DNA of 64,000 bases from Arthrobacter sp. PvP023 (GCF_017832975.1 NZ_JAFIBI010000001.1:1054001-1118000); one strand, 5' to 3'; positions 18,865 through 28,235 are shown, counted from the first letter of the stretch. Translations and numbers: made by a program. The notes: generated by a model not told the origin, from the letters alone.

Positions 18865-19461
18865 TTACGGGTGCGTTTGCAGCAACGTCAGGAATGCTTC
18901 CAGTTGGTCGTTGAGGCCCGGATCCGACTGGCCGTCCGGGGCGAGCGCGGCAGCTATCTGCGCGCCCAGCAGCATGTTCAGCAGGTGGCCGGCAACCGCT
19001 GAGTCGTCGACGGCGGCACGCACGTCACCCCGCGTCCTTGCCTCGGCCAGGTATGCCACGATCGCGGCATGCCACTGCTCCATGGACTCGCGGTGGATGG
19101 CAGCCTTTTCCGGATCGTTAATGGCCTTCTGCCAGAACGGGACCACGATCCGCGCTTCATTGACGCGCTCGGAGTCCAGCGGCAGCACCTCAACGCAAAA
19201 AGCCCTGAGCGCCGGAATCCCGGCCTTGCCTGCGGTCACTTCCCGGATGCGCTCATTGGTTCTGTTGAAGACGTGCCCGAAGGCAAATGTCAGCAGCGTG
19301 TCCTTGGTGGGGAAGTACGGCTTCAAGGCGCCGTTGGCAAAACCGGCCTCGAGGGCGATCTCCCGCATCGTGGCACCTTCGATGCCGAGCCGTGCGATGA
19401 TCCGCCAGGTCGCATCCACCAGTTCCAGGCGCCGTTCATCATGGTCAACAATCTTTGGCAC
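18865..19461 (-). CDS. TetR-family regulator
   Basis: Regulator of 198 residues with an N-terminal helix-turn-helix (GATMREIALEAGFANGALKPY) and a BetI-like C-terminal ligand domain (ALRAFCVEVLPLD). It is divergent from the amine oxidase gene with 125 bases between them and a short inverted repeat in that space, so it is a good candidate for its direct repressor. A polyamine or aromatic-amine ligand is conceivable. Confidence 0.85.
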   Translation of the reverse strand: MPKIVDHDERRLELVDATWRIIARLGIEGATMREIALEAGFANGALKPYFPTKDTLLTFAFGHVFNRTNERIREVTAGKAGIPALRAFCVEVLPLDSERVNEARIVVPFWQKAINDPEKAAIHRESMEQWHAAIVAYLAEARTRGDVRAAVDDSAVAGHLLNMLLGAQIAAALAPDGQSDPGLNDQLEAFLTLLQTHP

Positions 19462-19522
19462 GGTGGTGCTCCCCCGGAAATTTCTTGCGGCTGGCTATTG
19501 TGAGCCATCTTACGGACGGTTA

Positions 19523-19540
19523 TTCTCTACAACTATAGAA
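19523..19540. promoter_or_regulatory. Inverted repeat before the amine oxidase
   Basis: TTCTCTA (19523-19529) and TATAGAA (19534-19540) are inverted copies with one mismatch around CAAC, in an AT-rich patch between the divergent TetR and amine oxidase genes. A candidate TetR operator; length and position fit, binding is untested. Confidence 0.45.
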
Positions 19541-19586
19541 AATAAAAATTCCGACCCCAACACGGTCCCGGACAAAGGTCGAGCGC

Positions 19587-21512
19587 ATGACACTTGCACC
19601 AACTGACACAGTCACCCCGTACCGCCTGGCAGCCGGTGCTGAAATCACCGAAGTCCAGGGCATTCTCCGCGCCGGGGGACTGCTGGACCCGGCGAAGCGG
19701 ATCGCCTATCTCGGCCTGCTGGACCCCGCCCGGGGCAGCGCCGGGAATTCCGAGGACCGGCGCTTCCGCGTGTTCATCCACGATGTTTCCGGCGGCCGCC
19801 CCGTTGACGTAACGGTCTCCGTGACGCGCGGCGAGGTGATTTCCGCCGTCGAACTGGACACCGCCGTCGCCGGCGAACTTCCCGTGCTGGAAGAGGAATT
19901 CGAGGTGGTGGAGGAACTCCTGGCCTCCGACGCGCGGTGGCTGAAGGCGCTGGCCGACCGCGGGCTCGACGTCGGCAAGGTCCGCGTTGCCCCGCTGTCC
20001 GCCGGTGTCTTCGAGTACCCGGAGGAAAAGGGCCGGCGCATCCTCCGCGGGCTGGCCTTCGTCCAGGACTTTCCCGAGGACAGCGCCTGGGCGCATCCCG
20101 TTGACGGCCTGGTGGCCTATGTCGACGTCGTCAGCAAGGAAGTCACGCAGGTCCTGGATACCGGGGTTGTCCCTATTCCCGCCGAGCACGGCAACTACAC
20201 CGACCCAGAGCTCACCGGCCCGCTGCGCACCACCCAGAAGCCGCTGCACATCACCCAGCCCGAGGGGCCCAGCTTCACGGTCACCGGCGGCAACCACGTT
20301 GAATGGGAAAAGTGGAGCGTCGACGTCGGCTTCGATGTCCGCGAGGGCGTGGTGCTGCACAACCTTGCCTTCCAGGACGGCGGGCGCAAGCGGCCCATCA
20401 TCAACCGCGCCTCCATCGCCGAGATGGTGGTTCCCTATGGCGACCCGTCGCCGATCCGTTCCTGGCAGAACTACTTCGACACCGGCGAATACCTGGTGGG
20501 CCAGTACGCCAATTCTCTTGAACTGGGCTGCGACTGCCTCGGCGAGATCACCTACCTGAGCCCCGTGATCAGCGACGCGTTCGGCAACCCCCGCGAAATC
20601 CGCAACGGCATCTGCATGCACGAGGAGGACTGGGGCATCCTGGCCAAGCACAGCGACCTCTGGACGGGCATCAACTACACCCGCCGCAACCGCCGCCTGG
20701 TCATCTCCTTCTTCACCACCATCGGCAACTACGACTACGGCTTCTACTGGTACCTCTACCTCGACGGCACCATCGAATTCGAAGCCAAGGCCACCGGCGT
20801 AGTCTTCACCAGCGCCTTCCCGGAGGGCGGCTCGGCCAACATTTCCCAGCTCGCACCCGGGCTCGGCGCGCCGTTCCACCAGCACCTTTTCAGTGCCCGC
20901 CTGGACATGGCGATCGACGGCTTCACCAACCGGGTGGAGGAGGAGGACGTGGTCCGGCAGCCCATGGGCGAAGGCAACGAGCGCGGCAACGCGTTCTCCC
21001 GGAAGAGGACTGTCCTGGCCCGGGAATCCGACGCCGTCCGGGAAGCCGACGCCCGCAGCGGCCGGACCTGGATCATCTCCAACCCGGAGTCGCGCAACCG
21101 GCTGGGCGAACCTGTGGGCTACAAGCTGCATGCCCAGGGCCAGCCCACGCTCCTGGCCGATCCGGATTCCTCCATTGCCCGCCGTGCGGCGTTCGCCACC
21201 AAGGACCTGTGGGTCACCCGGTTCGCGGAGGATGAGCGGTACCCTACCGGCGACTTCGTGAACCAGCACTCCGGGGGAGCGGGGCTGCCGGCCTACATCG
21301 CGCAGGACCGCGAGATCGACGGCCAGGACATCGTGGTGTGGCACACCTTCGGGCTGACCCACTTCCCCCGGATCGAGGACTGGCCCATCATGCCCGTGGA
21401 CACTGTGGGCTTCAAGCTGCGGCCTGAGGGATTCTTCGACCGCAGCCCCGTGCTGGACGTGCCGGCCAACCCGAACACCACGCCCGCCGCCGGCGGACAC
21501 TGCCACGGCTAG
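19587..21512 (+). CDS. Copper amine oxidase (phenylethylamine oxidase type)
   Basis: Oxidises primary aromatic amines (phenylethylamine, tyramine) to aldehyde, ammonium and hydrogen peroxide. At 641 residues it matches Arthrobacter globiformis phenylethylamine oxidase (AGAO). The topaquinone precursor is Tyr382 in TIGNYDYG; copper ligands are His431 and His433 (FHQHLFS) and His592 (THFPRIED); the base is Asp298 (NYFDTGEY). I derived these numbers from the codon positions and they equal AGAO numbering. No signal peptide is seen, so it is cytoplasmic. A small His-rich membrane protein follows after 9 bases. Confidence 0.96.
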   Translation: MTLAPTDTVTPYRLAAGAEITEVQGILRAGGLLDPAKRIAYLGLLDPARGSAGNSEDRRFRVFIHDVSGGRPVDVTVSVTRGEVISAVELDTAVAGELPVLEEEFEVVEELLASDARWLKALADRGLDVGKVRVAPLSAGVFEYPEEKGRRILRGLAFVQDFPEDSAWAHPVDGLVAYVDVVSKEVTQVLDTGVVPIPAEHGNYTDPELTGPLRTTQKPLHITQPEGPSFTVTGGNHVEWEKWSVDVGFDVREGVVLHNLAFQDGGRKRPIINRASIAEMVVPYGDPSPIRSWQNYFDTGEYLVGQYANSLELGCDCLGEITYLSPVISDAFGNPREIRNGICMHEEDWGILAKHSDLWTGINYTRRNRRLVISFFTTIGNYDYGFYWYLYLDGTIEFEAKATGVVFTSAFPEGGSANISQLAPGLGAPFHQHLFSARLDMAIDGFTNRVEEEDVVRQPMGEGNERGNAFSRKRTVLARESDAVREADARSGRTWIISNPESRNRLGEPVGYKLHAQGQPTLLADPDSSIARRAAFATKDLWVTRFAEDERYPTGDFVNQHSGGAGLPAYIAQDREIDGQDIVVWHTFGLTHFPRIEDWPIMPVDTVGFKLRPEGFFDRSPVLDVPANPNTTPAAGGHCHG

Positions 21513-21521
21513 GCAGGCGCC

Positions 21522-21995
21522 ATGACAGCCCTGCGTGGATGGAGCCGTGCCGCCGGCTCCATCCGCCAGCCCCGGCCCGTGCTGCACATGCGCGCCGTCG
21601 CCGCGGCCACTGTTGCGTCCTGCCTGGTACACCTGTGGCTCGTTGCGGGAAACCATCACGGGATGTGGCTGAACCTGCTGATGCTGGCCATGGTGGGAGT
21701 GTGCCTGCCGTGCGCGGTCCACATCTGGCGCGACGGCAGGCCCGGTTCCCTGCGTCAGGTGATGGCGTGCGCGCTGGCGATGGCCGCACTGCACGCTGTC
21801 CTGTTGCTGGGGGCCGTGCCGGCTACCGGGCCGGCCGGCCACAGCCACGGGGTTTCCGGGATGCCGGCCGCGGAAACCGCGGCTTCCGCGGCCGGAGGCA
21901 TGATCGGCATCATCGCCATGGAAATCACGACGGCGCTACTCGCCGCGACGCTGGTGGCCAGGCTGCGGCGTACGCCCTGGGTGGTCGGTCCTTAG
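21522..21995 (+). CDS. Small His-rich membrane protein, unknown
   Basis: I do not recognise this 157-residue protein. It has about four hydrophobic segments (AAATVASCLVHLWLVAG, LNLLMLAMVGVCLPCAV, ACALAMAALHAVLLLGAV and a C-terminal one) and histidine/methionine-rich loops (GNHHGMW, AGHSHGVSGM). The ATG lies 9 bases after the amine oxidase stop on the same strand, so they are probably cotranscribed. The His/Met loops next to a copper enzyme invite a role in copper supply, which is speculation. Confidence 0.7.
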   Translation: MTALRGWSRAAGSIRQPRPVLHMRAVAAATVASCLVHLWLVAGNHHGMWLNLLMLAMVGVCLPCAVHIWRDGRPGSLRQVMACALAMAALHAVLLLGAVPATGPAGHSHGVSGMPAAETAASAAGGMIGIIAMEITTALLAATLVARLRRTPWVVGP

Positions 21996-22438
21996 CGCTC
22001 CGCAATGAGCTTGAGGTTTTCCAGCGTCTGCTGCCGGGCGCGTTCCTGAAGGTGCTCGATCATGACATGGTCCACGAATTTGCCGATCGCACTGCCCGGC
22101 ACGTTGTATTCGATCTCCATCGAGACGAGCGTCCCGGTTCCTGCTGGTTCGTAATCCCAGTTCTGCCAGCCCTTGAGCGGACCGTCGAATTCAATCCGTA
22201 CGTGTTTCCCGCCGGCGGGCGTCGGCTGGTTCTCCACAACGTGCGTGGTCACCGGAAACGGGACGCCGGCCATCAGGTAACTGTGCTCCACCACGGTGCC
22301 GGCCCCGCCGTCGCCCGTTACTTTCTTGGCCTCTCCGAGATTCACCCACCAGGAGGCCCAATGCCGCGGATCCGTGGCGATCTCCGTGACCCGCTCCACG
22401 GGTGCGTCGATTGTTGTGTTCAGCTTGATGTGGCCCAT
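21992..22438 (-). CDS. SRPBCC-family protein
   Basis: A 148-residue protein of the START/polyketide-cyclase-like fold, which binds hydrophobic ligands. The opening IKLNTTIDAPVERVTEIATD and WASWWVNLGEAKKV are typical. ATG 22438 follows AGGAGTTCCA; the longer frame to 22708 is rejected. It overlaps the convergent membrane-protein gene by 4 bases. The ligand is unknown. Confidence 0.8.
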   Translation of the reverse strand: MGHIKLNTTIDAPVERVTEIATDPRHWASWWVNLGEAKKVTGDGGAGTVVEHSYLMAGVPFPVTTHVVENQPTPAGGKHVRIEFDGPLKGWQNWDYEPAGTGTLVSMEIEYNVPGSAIGKFVDHVMIEHLQERARQQTLENLKLIAER

Positions 22439-22533
22439 TGGAACTCCTCTGGTGGCAAGTGGCAGCCGCTGCGTTGTCCCCCGGCTTCCAGCCAACCACC
22501 TGGCGGCGCAGGGCCGCAGAGGACAAGGTCCCG

Positions 22534-23862
22534 TCAGTGGACTGAGTTGCCCAGTTCGCGCAGCGGGGTCTTGCTGGTCTCGCGGGCCCAGAAGGCGCCG
22601 GCGACGGCCAGGAGCGAGGACGCGGCCACGATCCAGGCGGCGGGGCCCCAGTTGGCCTTGTCCGCGCCGACGAGTGCGGTGCCGAGCAGCGGGGTGAAGC
22701 CGGCGCACAGGATGCCGACCTGCAGGCCGATGGCCATGCCCGAATAGCGGACCTTCACGTTGAACAGCTCCGAGAACCAGGCGGGGTAGATGGCGTTGGA
22801 CATGGCGTAGGTTCCGGCCGTGATCAGGGTGCTGGTCAGGAAGATCATGGGCACGTTGCCGGTGGAGATCACGGAGAAGTAGATGAAGATCATGGCGCCT
22901 GAACCGAGGACGCCGGTGATGAAGATCGGGCGGCGGCCGTACTTGTCGGAGAGCCAGGCCATCAGCGGCTGGGTTGCGATGGCAATGATGTTGCCGGTGA
23001 TGCTGACCCAGAGCATGGTGGAGGCCGGGACGCCGACGGACACCGCGTAGGCCAGGCCGAAGGACTGCATGAAAGTGTTGGTGACGGTCTCGAAGGACAT
23101 CAGGGCCACCTGGAAGAACTGGGCCGGGTGGGTCTTGAACATCTTCGCGAAGGGGAGCTTCACCAGTTCGCCGTGATCATGCTTCTCCTCGAACACCTCG
23201 GGTTCCTCGAGCGAGCGGCGGACCAGGTACGCGACGATCAGCACGATCAGCGAGAGCCAGAACGGGATGCGCCAGCCCCAGGCGAGGCGGTCGGCTTCAC
23301 TCATGGCAGCCACGGGCAGGAATGCCAGCGAGGCCAGGACGATGCCGGCGGAGATGCCGCTCATTGCAAAGCTGGCGAAGAAGCCGCGGCGGCCTTCCGG
23401 GGCTTCCTCGGTGGACAGCGCCGAGGCACCGGCCGTTTCGGCTCCTGCGGAGAGGCCCTGCATGAGGCGCAGGAGCACCAGCAGGGCAGGGGCCCAGTAG
23501 CCGGCGGTGTTGAAGTCGGGCAGCACGCCAATGAGGAACGTGGCCGAACCCATCAGCACCAGCGTCAGCACCAGGGTGTTCTTGCGGCCGATCTTGTCAC
23601 CCAGGTGGCCGAAGACCACCGCGCCGAAGGGGCGTGCCACGTACGCCACGCCGAAGGTGGCGAAGGAAGCGATCAGGGCAACGGTGGGGTCCCCGGCCGG
23701 AAAGAAAATCTTGGAAAAGACCAGCGACGCAGCGGTGGCGTAAATGAAGAAGTCGTAGTACTCAAGGGCACCGCCGAGGAACGCGGCGAGGGCTGCTTTC
23801 TTGGCCCGCCTGAGCTGGCGCTGATCGGCTCCGATGCTGGCGCCTGTAGCTGTATTTGTCAT
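22534..23862 (-). CDS. MFS transporter, metabolite:H+ symporter (ShiA-like)
   Basis: Membrane transporter of 442 residues with about twelve helices. GALEYYDFFIYATAASLVF and the loop GHLGDKIGRKNT are hallmarks of the MHS subfamily that imports organic acids such as shikimate, citrate, proline or betaine. ATG 23862 (MTNTATGAS) is preferred to the longer frame at 23916. The divergent neighbour is a shikimate dehydrogenase-like gene, so shikimate or quinate is a plausible substrate. Confidence 0.85.
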   Translation of the reverse strand: MTNTATGASIGADQRQLRRAKKAALAAFLGGALEYYDFFIYATAASLVFSKIFFPAGDPTVALIASFATFGVAYVARPFGAVVFGHLGDKIGRKNTLVLTLVLMGSATFLIGVLPDFNTAGYWAPALLVLLRLMQGLSAGAETAGASALSTEEAPEGRRGFFASFAMSGISAGIVLASLAFLPVAAMSEADRLAWGWRIPFWLSLIVLIVAYLVRRSLEEPEVFEEKHDHGELVKLPFAKMFKTHPAQFFQVALMSFETVTNTFMQSFGLAYAVSVGVPASTMLWVSITGNIIAIATQPLMAWLSDKYGRRPIFITGVLGSGAMIFIYFSVISTGNVPMIFLTSTLITAGTYAMSNAIYPAWFSELFNVKVRYSGMAIGLQVGILCAGFTPLLGTALVGADKANWGPAAWIVAASSLLAVAGAFWARETSKTPLRELGNSVH

Positions 23863-24016
23863 GGTGCTTGCCCTTCCGCGCTGAAAGACGGTTGTTGTTT
23901 GCGAGATTGTGCGCATTCCGAACAGCTGTGCGGTATGCGACTATTGAAAGAGTAACGCAGAGTGAGGTGCCTCACAACACCCCCCCGACCGAATCTCCCA
24001 ATCGAAAGGTGCCACC

Positions 24017-24892
24017 ATGGAAACCCGCACACCGGCCTACCGGCTGTTCCTCATCGGCTCGGAAGCCTCGGCCGCCATGTCGCCCGGGCTCTGGGGCCCG
24101 GTCCTGGAACAGCTGGGAAGCAGCTGGATCTACGAGGCATGGGATGTCCCGGCCGGCCAGGACATGTCCGGCGTCCGAGACGCGATGCTGGAGGCCGACG
24201 TAGTCGCCGCAAACGTGACAATGCCCCACAAGCAGTGGGCCGCGGGGACAGCTGACACTGTTACCGAACAGGTCCGGATCAGCGGAGCTTCCAACCTGCT
24301 GGTCCGGCACGGCCGGAGCCTGAGTGCGCACAACACGGACATCACTGCCGTCGCCGAACTGCTGGGCGGCCGGCACCAGCGGCACGCCGTGATGCTCGGG
24401 GCAGGCGGAGCCGCACGCGCAGCACTGGTCGCCCTGGCGGGACTGGCGGACCGGGTCACCGTGACGGACAAGGACCCGCGTGCCTCCCGCCAGCTGCTGA
24501 ACCTCGCCACCAGCCTGGGCATGGAGGCCGGTGCGGTGACGTGGGCCGAGGCGCGCGCTCACGCGCCGGACGCCTCGCTGATCGTCAACGCGACGCCCCT
24601 CGGCAAGAGCAGTGCCGACGAACCGGCATGGGGGACCGCGAAGCTCTCACCGGACACTTTTGTTTATGACTTCGTCTATGCCGGCCACACGACGGCCACC
24701 ATCGCAGCGGCGAAAGCGCAGGGCCTGCCCTGCGCCGACGGCTGGGACCACCTGCGGGCGCAGGCAGCGGCCATGATCCCCATCCTCGGACTGAAGCCGG
24801 AGGCCGGCGCCGTTTTGGGCCGCACACTCACCGACATCCGGGGGGGGGGGGGGGGGGGGGGGGGGACTGACAGCGGGCTGAAACCGCACTAA
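24017..24892 (+). CDS. Shikimate/quinate dehydrogenase-like protein
   Basis: NAD(P)-dependent dehydrogenase of the AroE family, 291 residues. The substrate site shows AAMSPGL, the catalytic lysine in NVTMPHKQW, and NTDITAV; the nucleotide fold shows MLGAGGAARAAL. ATG 24017 follows AAAGG. With an MHS transporter divergent and an IclR regulator downstream, a catabolic shikimate/quinate role is likelier than biosynthesis, but not proved. The C-terminus is odd: a 26-G tract gives eight consecutive glycines, then TDSGLKPH. Confidence 0.85.
   Translation: METRTPAYRLFLIGSEASAAMSPGLWGPVLEQLGSSWIYEAWDVPAGQDMSGVRDAMLEADVVAANVTMPHKQWAAGTADTVTEQVRISGASNLLVRHGRSLSAHNTDITAVAELLGGRHQRHAVMLGAGGAARAALVALAGLADRVTVTDKDPRASRQLLNLATSLGMEAGAVTWAEARAHAPDASLIVNATPLGKSSADEPAWGTAKLSPDTFVYDFVYAGHTTATIAAAKAQGLPCADGWDHLRAQAAAMIPILGLKPEAGAVLGRTLTDIRGGGGGGGGTDSGLKPH
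24840..24865 (+). repeat. 26-base poly-G tract inside the aroE-like gene
   Basis: An unbroken run of 26 G residues near the end of the shikimate dehydrogenase-like gene. Length changes would shift the frame and alter only the last residues or the stop. Runs of this length are rare and unstable, and also hard to sequence, so the exact count should be treated with caution. Confidence 0.9.
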
Positions 24893-24994
24893 CCCCGCGG
24901 ATCCGCTGTGCTTTATCCGGATATGATCGGAATAAGCCTGCGGCCAAGCGTCCGCAGAGGCCGACATTGAGCTTCAGGGAGGGTGAACGATTCC

Positions 24995-25792
24995 ATGGCG
25001 GAGCAACCCGAATACTTCGTGAAGTCTGTGGAAAAAGCGTTTGACGTGCTGCGCTCCTTCGCCCCGGACGAGCCCCGCCTGACCGTCTCCCAGGTCGCCG
25101 CAAAGTCGGATATGACCAGGGCCTCCGCCCGGAGGTTCCTGCTGACGCTCACTGACCTGGGCTACCTTCGTGCCGACGGTCCGTACTTCGAACTTACGCC
25201 CCGTTCGCTGGACATCGGACAATCGTTCCTGACGAACCTGGCGCTGCCGAGAATCGCCGAGCGGCACCTCAAGTCGCTGGCCGCGGAACTCAACGAAACA
25301 ACCTCCTTGTGCATTCTCGACGGCACCGACGTCGTCTATGTCGCCTGCGTTCCGTCGCCCCGGCTGCTGAGCGTCTCCATCAGCGTGGGCACCCGGTTTC
25401 CCGCCTGGGCAACCTCCATGGGCCGCGTCCTGCTGGGTGCATTGTCCGCCGCCGAGCTGAAGTCGTACTTCGAGTCCGTCCAGCTGCAGCGGTTCACCGA
25501 ACGCTCAATCGGGAGCCTCGACGAGCTCCAGGCCGAGGTGGACCAGGCCCGGACCAAGGGATGGTCCATGGTCTCGCAGGAACTGGAGGAGGGCCTCCGC
25601 GGTGTGGCTGTTCCGGTGTGGCGCGGCCACGAGGTGGTCGCCGCGGTCAACGTGTCCCTCCAGACCCACCGGGCACCGGCGGAAGCCATCGAAAAAACGG
25701 TGGTTCCGCTGCTGCAGGACGCCGCACGGCAGATCGGCCACGACTACGGCGGGCGGGCCGCCGCACCGCTCACTACTGCAACCCGGGGATGA
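24995..25792 (+). CDS. IclR-family regulator
   Basis: Regulator of 265 residues with an N-terminal winged helix (TVSQVAAKSDMTRASARRFL) and an IclR effector domain (RFPAWATSMGRVLLGAL, GWSMVSQELEEGLRGVAVPV). It most resembles the PcaR/PcaU/PobR group that controls protocatechuate and aromatic pathways. The start is either ATG 24995 or GTG 24983; GGGAGG abuts the GTG, so I prefer the ATG although its spacing is long. It ends 1 base before the next start, an operon. Confidence 0.87.
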   Translation: MAEQPEYFVKSVEKAFDVLRSFAPDEPRLTVSQVAAKSDMTRASARRFLLTLTDLGYLRADGPYFELTPRSLDIGQSFLTNLALPRIAERHLKSLAAELNETTSLCILDGTDVVYVACVPSPRLLSVSISVGTRFPAWATSMGRVLLGALSAAELKSYFESVQLQRFTERSIGSLDELQAEVDQARTKGWSMVSQELEEGLRGVAVPVWRGHEVVAAVNVSLQTHRAPAEAIEKTVVPLLQDAARQIGHDYGGRAAAPLTTATRG

Positions 25793-25793
25793 C

Positions 25794-26726
25794 ATGATCA
25801 CACGCAAAGACGTCGATGAAGCTGCCGGCAGGATTGCCGGGCTGGTCCGCCGCACCCCGGTGATCGAAGCGGACCGGGAGAGCTTCCCCGGGACTGTCTG
25901 GCTCAAGTGCGAGTTCATGCAGCACACCGGTACGTTCAAGGCCCGGGGTGCCTTCAACCGCGTGCTGGCCTGCCGCGAACGGGGCGAGCTCAAAGAGGAC
26001 ATTGGAATCGTCGTCGCCTCCGGCGGGAATGCCGGCCTCGCCAACGCCTACGCGGCAGCGCAGGCAGGTGTTCCTGCCGCCGTCTTCGTTCCCGAGACCG
26101 CGCCGGCCATGAAGGTGAAGAAACTTCGGGAATCCGGGGCTTCCGTCGTCCAGCGCGGCGCCGAATACGCGGTCGCCTATGACGCCGCGATCGCGTACGC
26201 GGCCGAAACCGGGGCCGTGTACTGCCACGCCTACGACCAGCCCGAGATTGCCGCGGGTGCCGGCACCGTCGGCTCGGAGCTGCTGGAACAGCTGGGCGGC
26301 GTGGATACCGTCCTGGTGGCAGTGGGCGGCGGGGGACTGATGGCCGGGGTCGCGGCCGCCGTCGAAGGCTTTGCCAAGGTGGTGGCCGTGGAGCCCGCAA
26401 CAGCCCCCACACTGCACGCCGCGCTGAAGGCGGGGCAGCCCGTGGATGTGGCCGTCGGCGGGATTGCAGCCGACTCGCTGGGGGCGCGCCGGATCGGACA
26501 GATCGGCTTCGACGTCGCGGTGCGGACGGGCGTGGTGGGCGTGCTGGTGTCCGACGACGAAATTGTTGCCGCGCGCTCAAGGTTGTGGGCCGACTACCGG
26601 ATGGTGGTGGAGCATGGCGCGGCGGCCGCCTTTGCCGCCCTGACCTCGGGGGCCTACGTCCCGGCGGAGGGCGAACGCGTAGCCGTGATCCTCTGCGGAG
26701 CGAACACGGACCCGTCCACGCTCTGA
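25794..26726 (+). CDS. PLP-dependent threonine/serine dehydratase
   Basis: Fold-type II PLP enzyme of 310 residues. The Schiff-base lysine is in TGTFKARGAFN, phosphate-binding loops are ASGGNAGLA and VGGGGLMAG. It lacks a C-terminal regulatory domain, so it resembles catabolic threonine/serine dehydratases or hydroxy-amino-acid lyases rather than biosynthetic IlvA. ATG 25794 starts 1 base after the IclR stop; the longer frame from 25602 lies inside the IclR gene. The link to the shikimate-type genes is unclear. Confidence 0.87.
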   Translation: MITRKDVDEAAGRIAGLVRRTPVIEADRESFPGTVWLKCEFMQHTGTFKARGAFNRVLACRERGELKEDIGIVVASGGNAGLANAYAAAQAGVPAAVFVPETAPAMKVKKLRESGASVVQRGAEYAVAYDAAIAYAAETGAVYCHAYDQPEIAAGAGTVGSELLEQLGGVDTVLVAVGGGGLMAGVAAAVEGFAKVVAVEPATAPTLHAALKAGQPVDVAVGGIAADSLGARRIGQIGFDVAVRTGVVGVLVSDDEIVAARSRLWADYRMVVEHGAAAAFAALTSGAYVPAEGERVAVILCGANTDPSTL

Positions 26727-26730
26727 GCGT

Positions 26731-26753
26731 CGGCCTGACCGCCAGTCAGGCCG
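26731..26753. terminator. Hairpin between convergent genes
   Basis: CGGCCTGAC (26731-26739) and GTCAGGCCG (26745-26753) form a perfect 9-bp stem with a 5-base loop, just after the dehydratase stop and facing the end of the LssY-type gene. No T-run follows, so it may be a weak or bidirectional terminator. Confidence 0.55.
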
Positions 26754-26755
26754 CG

Positions 26756-26789
26756 GCATCGGTCAGATCGCCGCATCGGTCAGATCGCC
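26756..26789. repeat. Perfect 17-bp tandem duplication over a stop codon
   Basis: GCATCGGTCAGATCGCC occurs at 26756-26772 and again at 26773-26789. The second copy holds the minus-strand stop (26780-26782) of the LssY-type gene, so the duplication gives a spare copy of the gene end and stop downstream. Confidence 0.85.
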
Positions 26790-28144
26790 GCGCGGCCGCT
26801 CGGCCGGGCCGCGATCCGTTTGGGTTCCTTGCGGTCGCGGCGGGCGTAGATGCGGGACCGCTCGCTGGATAAGGCCAGGATCAGCAGGATGTCCAGGGTG
26901 AGGCCGGGCAGGTTGGTCTGCAGCGTGATTCCCGGGCCGCCGTTGACCACGTCAATGACCTGCAGGCCGATCGCGGCGGTGCTCACGGCCATGGTGAGCG
27001 TGCGCGCCCAGTTCCGTCCCAGGAAGACGAACCAGGCGAGCAGCAGTTCCGCGAGGGCAAAGAAGACCACCACGGCCACGCCAAGGTAAAGCGCCAGCTG
27101 CGCCTGGCCCATGGTCAGGCCCGCCCCGTCGCCGTCGCTGCTGCCGGATTGGAGGAGGGGCTCCAGATGCGCGGCCGGAAACAGCACGATGGACAGGGCC
27201 AGTGCTGCCGCGGCCAGTGCACGGCCGGCGACGAGGACCGCCCCGAGGATGGTGGGGGCGGGCCGCCTGTTCCGGCTGTCGCTCGGGAGCCGCGGCAAGA
27301 CAAGTCCGGGCACCGCCGTTTCGCGCAGGTCAACGACGGGGAGGTCTCCGTCGGTGGCAATCTCATCGCCCCCGCCGTTGCGGCTGTGGTAGCCGGTGGA
27401 GAAGTCCCGGATCACCCGGACGGCGGCTGCCGGATCGGCGTCGGAAATGGACGTGACGATATGGTCCCGCTCGTCGTCCGTGTGCTCGTCGATCTTGTGG
27501 GTGATCTGGAGGGTGAAGAGCGAGAAGCCGACGCTGCGGTCGTAGGTACCGGCAGCCAGCCAGTCCGCGGCCACGCCGCCGGGGAGCAGCCAGCCGGGCG
27601 GGCACCGCCAGAAGCGGACGTGGTGGCGCTTGCCGGGGTTTCCGTCCACCTCCTGCTGGTAGGCGAAGTCCTGTTGCCGGCCGAACAGGAAGAGCGGGCT
27701 GACCGGAGCCTCATGGTAGCTGCGGCGCAGCACGGTGGAGGTGACGATCCGCCAGCTGCTGGCGAGGGTCACGTCGTCGGCGATGGTCCAGCCCGCCCGG
27801 CGCATCACGTGGTGGAGCTGGGCTTCGGAGCCGAGCAGGGCAACGTTCACCGGATCGCCGAGGAGGCCGTCGCTGGTGCGGGCGCGCCCGATGAAGTAAT
27901 CGGGCACGTAGAGGCGGGTCAGGATCGAGTGGAGCCTGGGCAGCACGAGGTAGGCGAGCATGGCCCAAAAGATGAACATGAACCAGATCTGGCCCCAGCC
28001 CCACTGGAAGCTCAGTTCAAGGAGTAGATAGGTCAACCAGACGGCGGCGACACCACCGATGAGGAAGAAGATCCGGTCCCATGCGGTATCGAACGCTGTG
28101 CGGGAAACGCCCGCGACAGGCACCTTCACTACAGGCCTGGTCAT
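26780..28144 (-). CDS. Membrane protein with LssY C-terminal-type domain
   Basis: A protein of about 454 residues. Two hydrophobic segments (about 20-65) are followed by a soluble domain (DPVNVALLGSEAQLHHVM, GWTIAD) that I recognise as LssY C-terminal-like, then by three further membrane segments (about 310-420) and a basic tail. LssY domains were first described in a Legionella secretion-associated locus; their role is unknown, and here there is no PAP2 or secretion partner beside it. The start may be ATG 28144 or the frame may extend to 28186; neither has a clear ribosome-binding site. Confidence 0.7.
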   Translation of the reverse strand: MTRPVVKVPVAGVSRTAFDTAWDRIFFLIGGVAAVWLTYLLLELSFQWGWGQIWFMFIFWAMLAYLVLPRLHSILTRLYVPDYFIGRARTSDGLLGDPVNVALLGSEAQLHHVMRRAGWTIADDVTLASSWRIVTSTVLRRSYHEAPVSPLFLFGRQQDFAYQQEVDGNPGKRHHVRFWRCPPGWLLPGGVAADWLAAGTYDRSVGFSLFTLQITHKIDEHTDDERDHIVTSISDADPAAAVRVIRDFSTGYHSRNGGGDEIATDGDLPVVDLRETAVPGLVLPRLPSDSRNRRPAPTILGAVLVAGRALAAAALALSIVLFPAAHLEPLLQSGSSDGDGAGLTMGQAQLALYLGVAVVVFFALAELLLAWFVFLGRNWARTLTMAVSTAAIGLQVIDVVNGGPGITLQTNLPGLTLDILLILALSSERSRIYARRDRKEPKRIAARPSGRAAI

Positions 28145-28235
28145 GGGCAGAATAATACTGGAGCCGGTGGCTGGTTCCGTGGGCACAGCGGCCCGGACTG
28201 AGATGCATGGTGTTTCCCCCCGTGAAGCGTGGCGG

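Noticed and set aside
19533..21848. 771-residue minus-strand open frame opposite the amine oxidase
   Set aside because: It is a shadow frame caused by GC-rich codon bias; the plus strand has every catalytic residue of the amine oxidase at the expected position.
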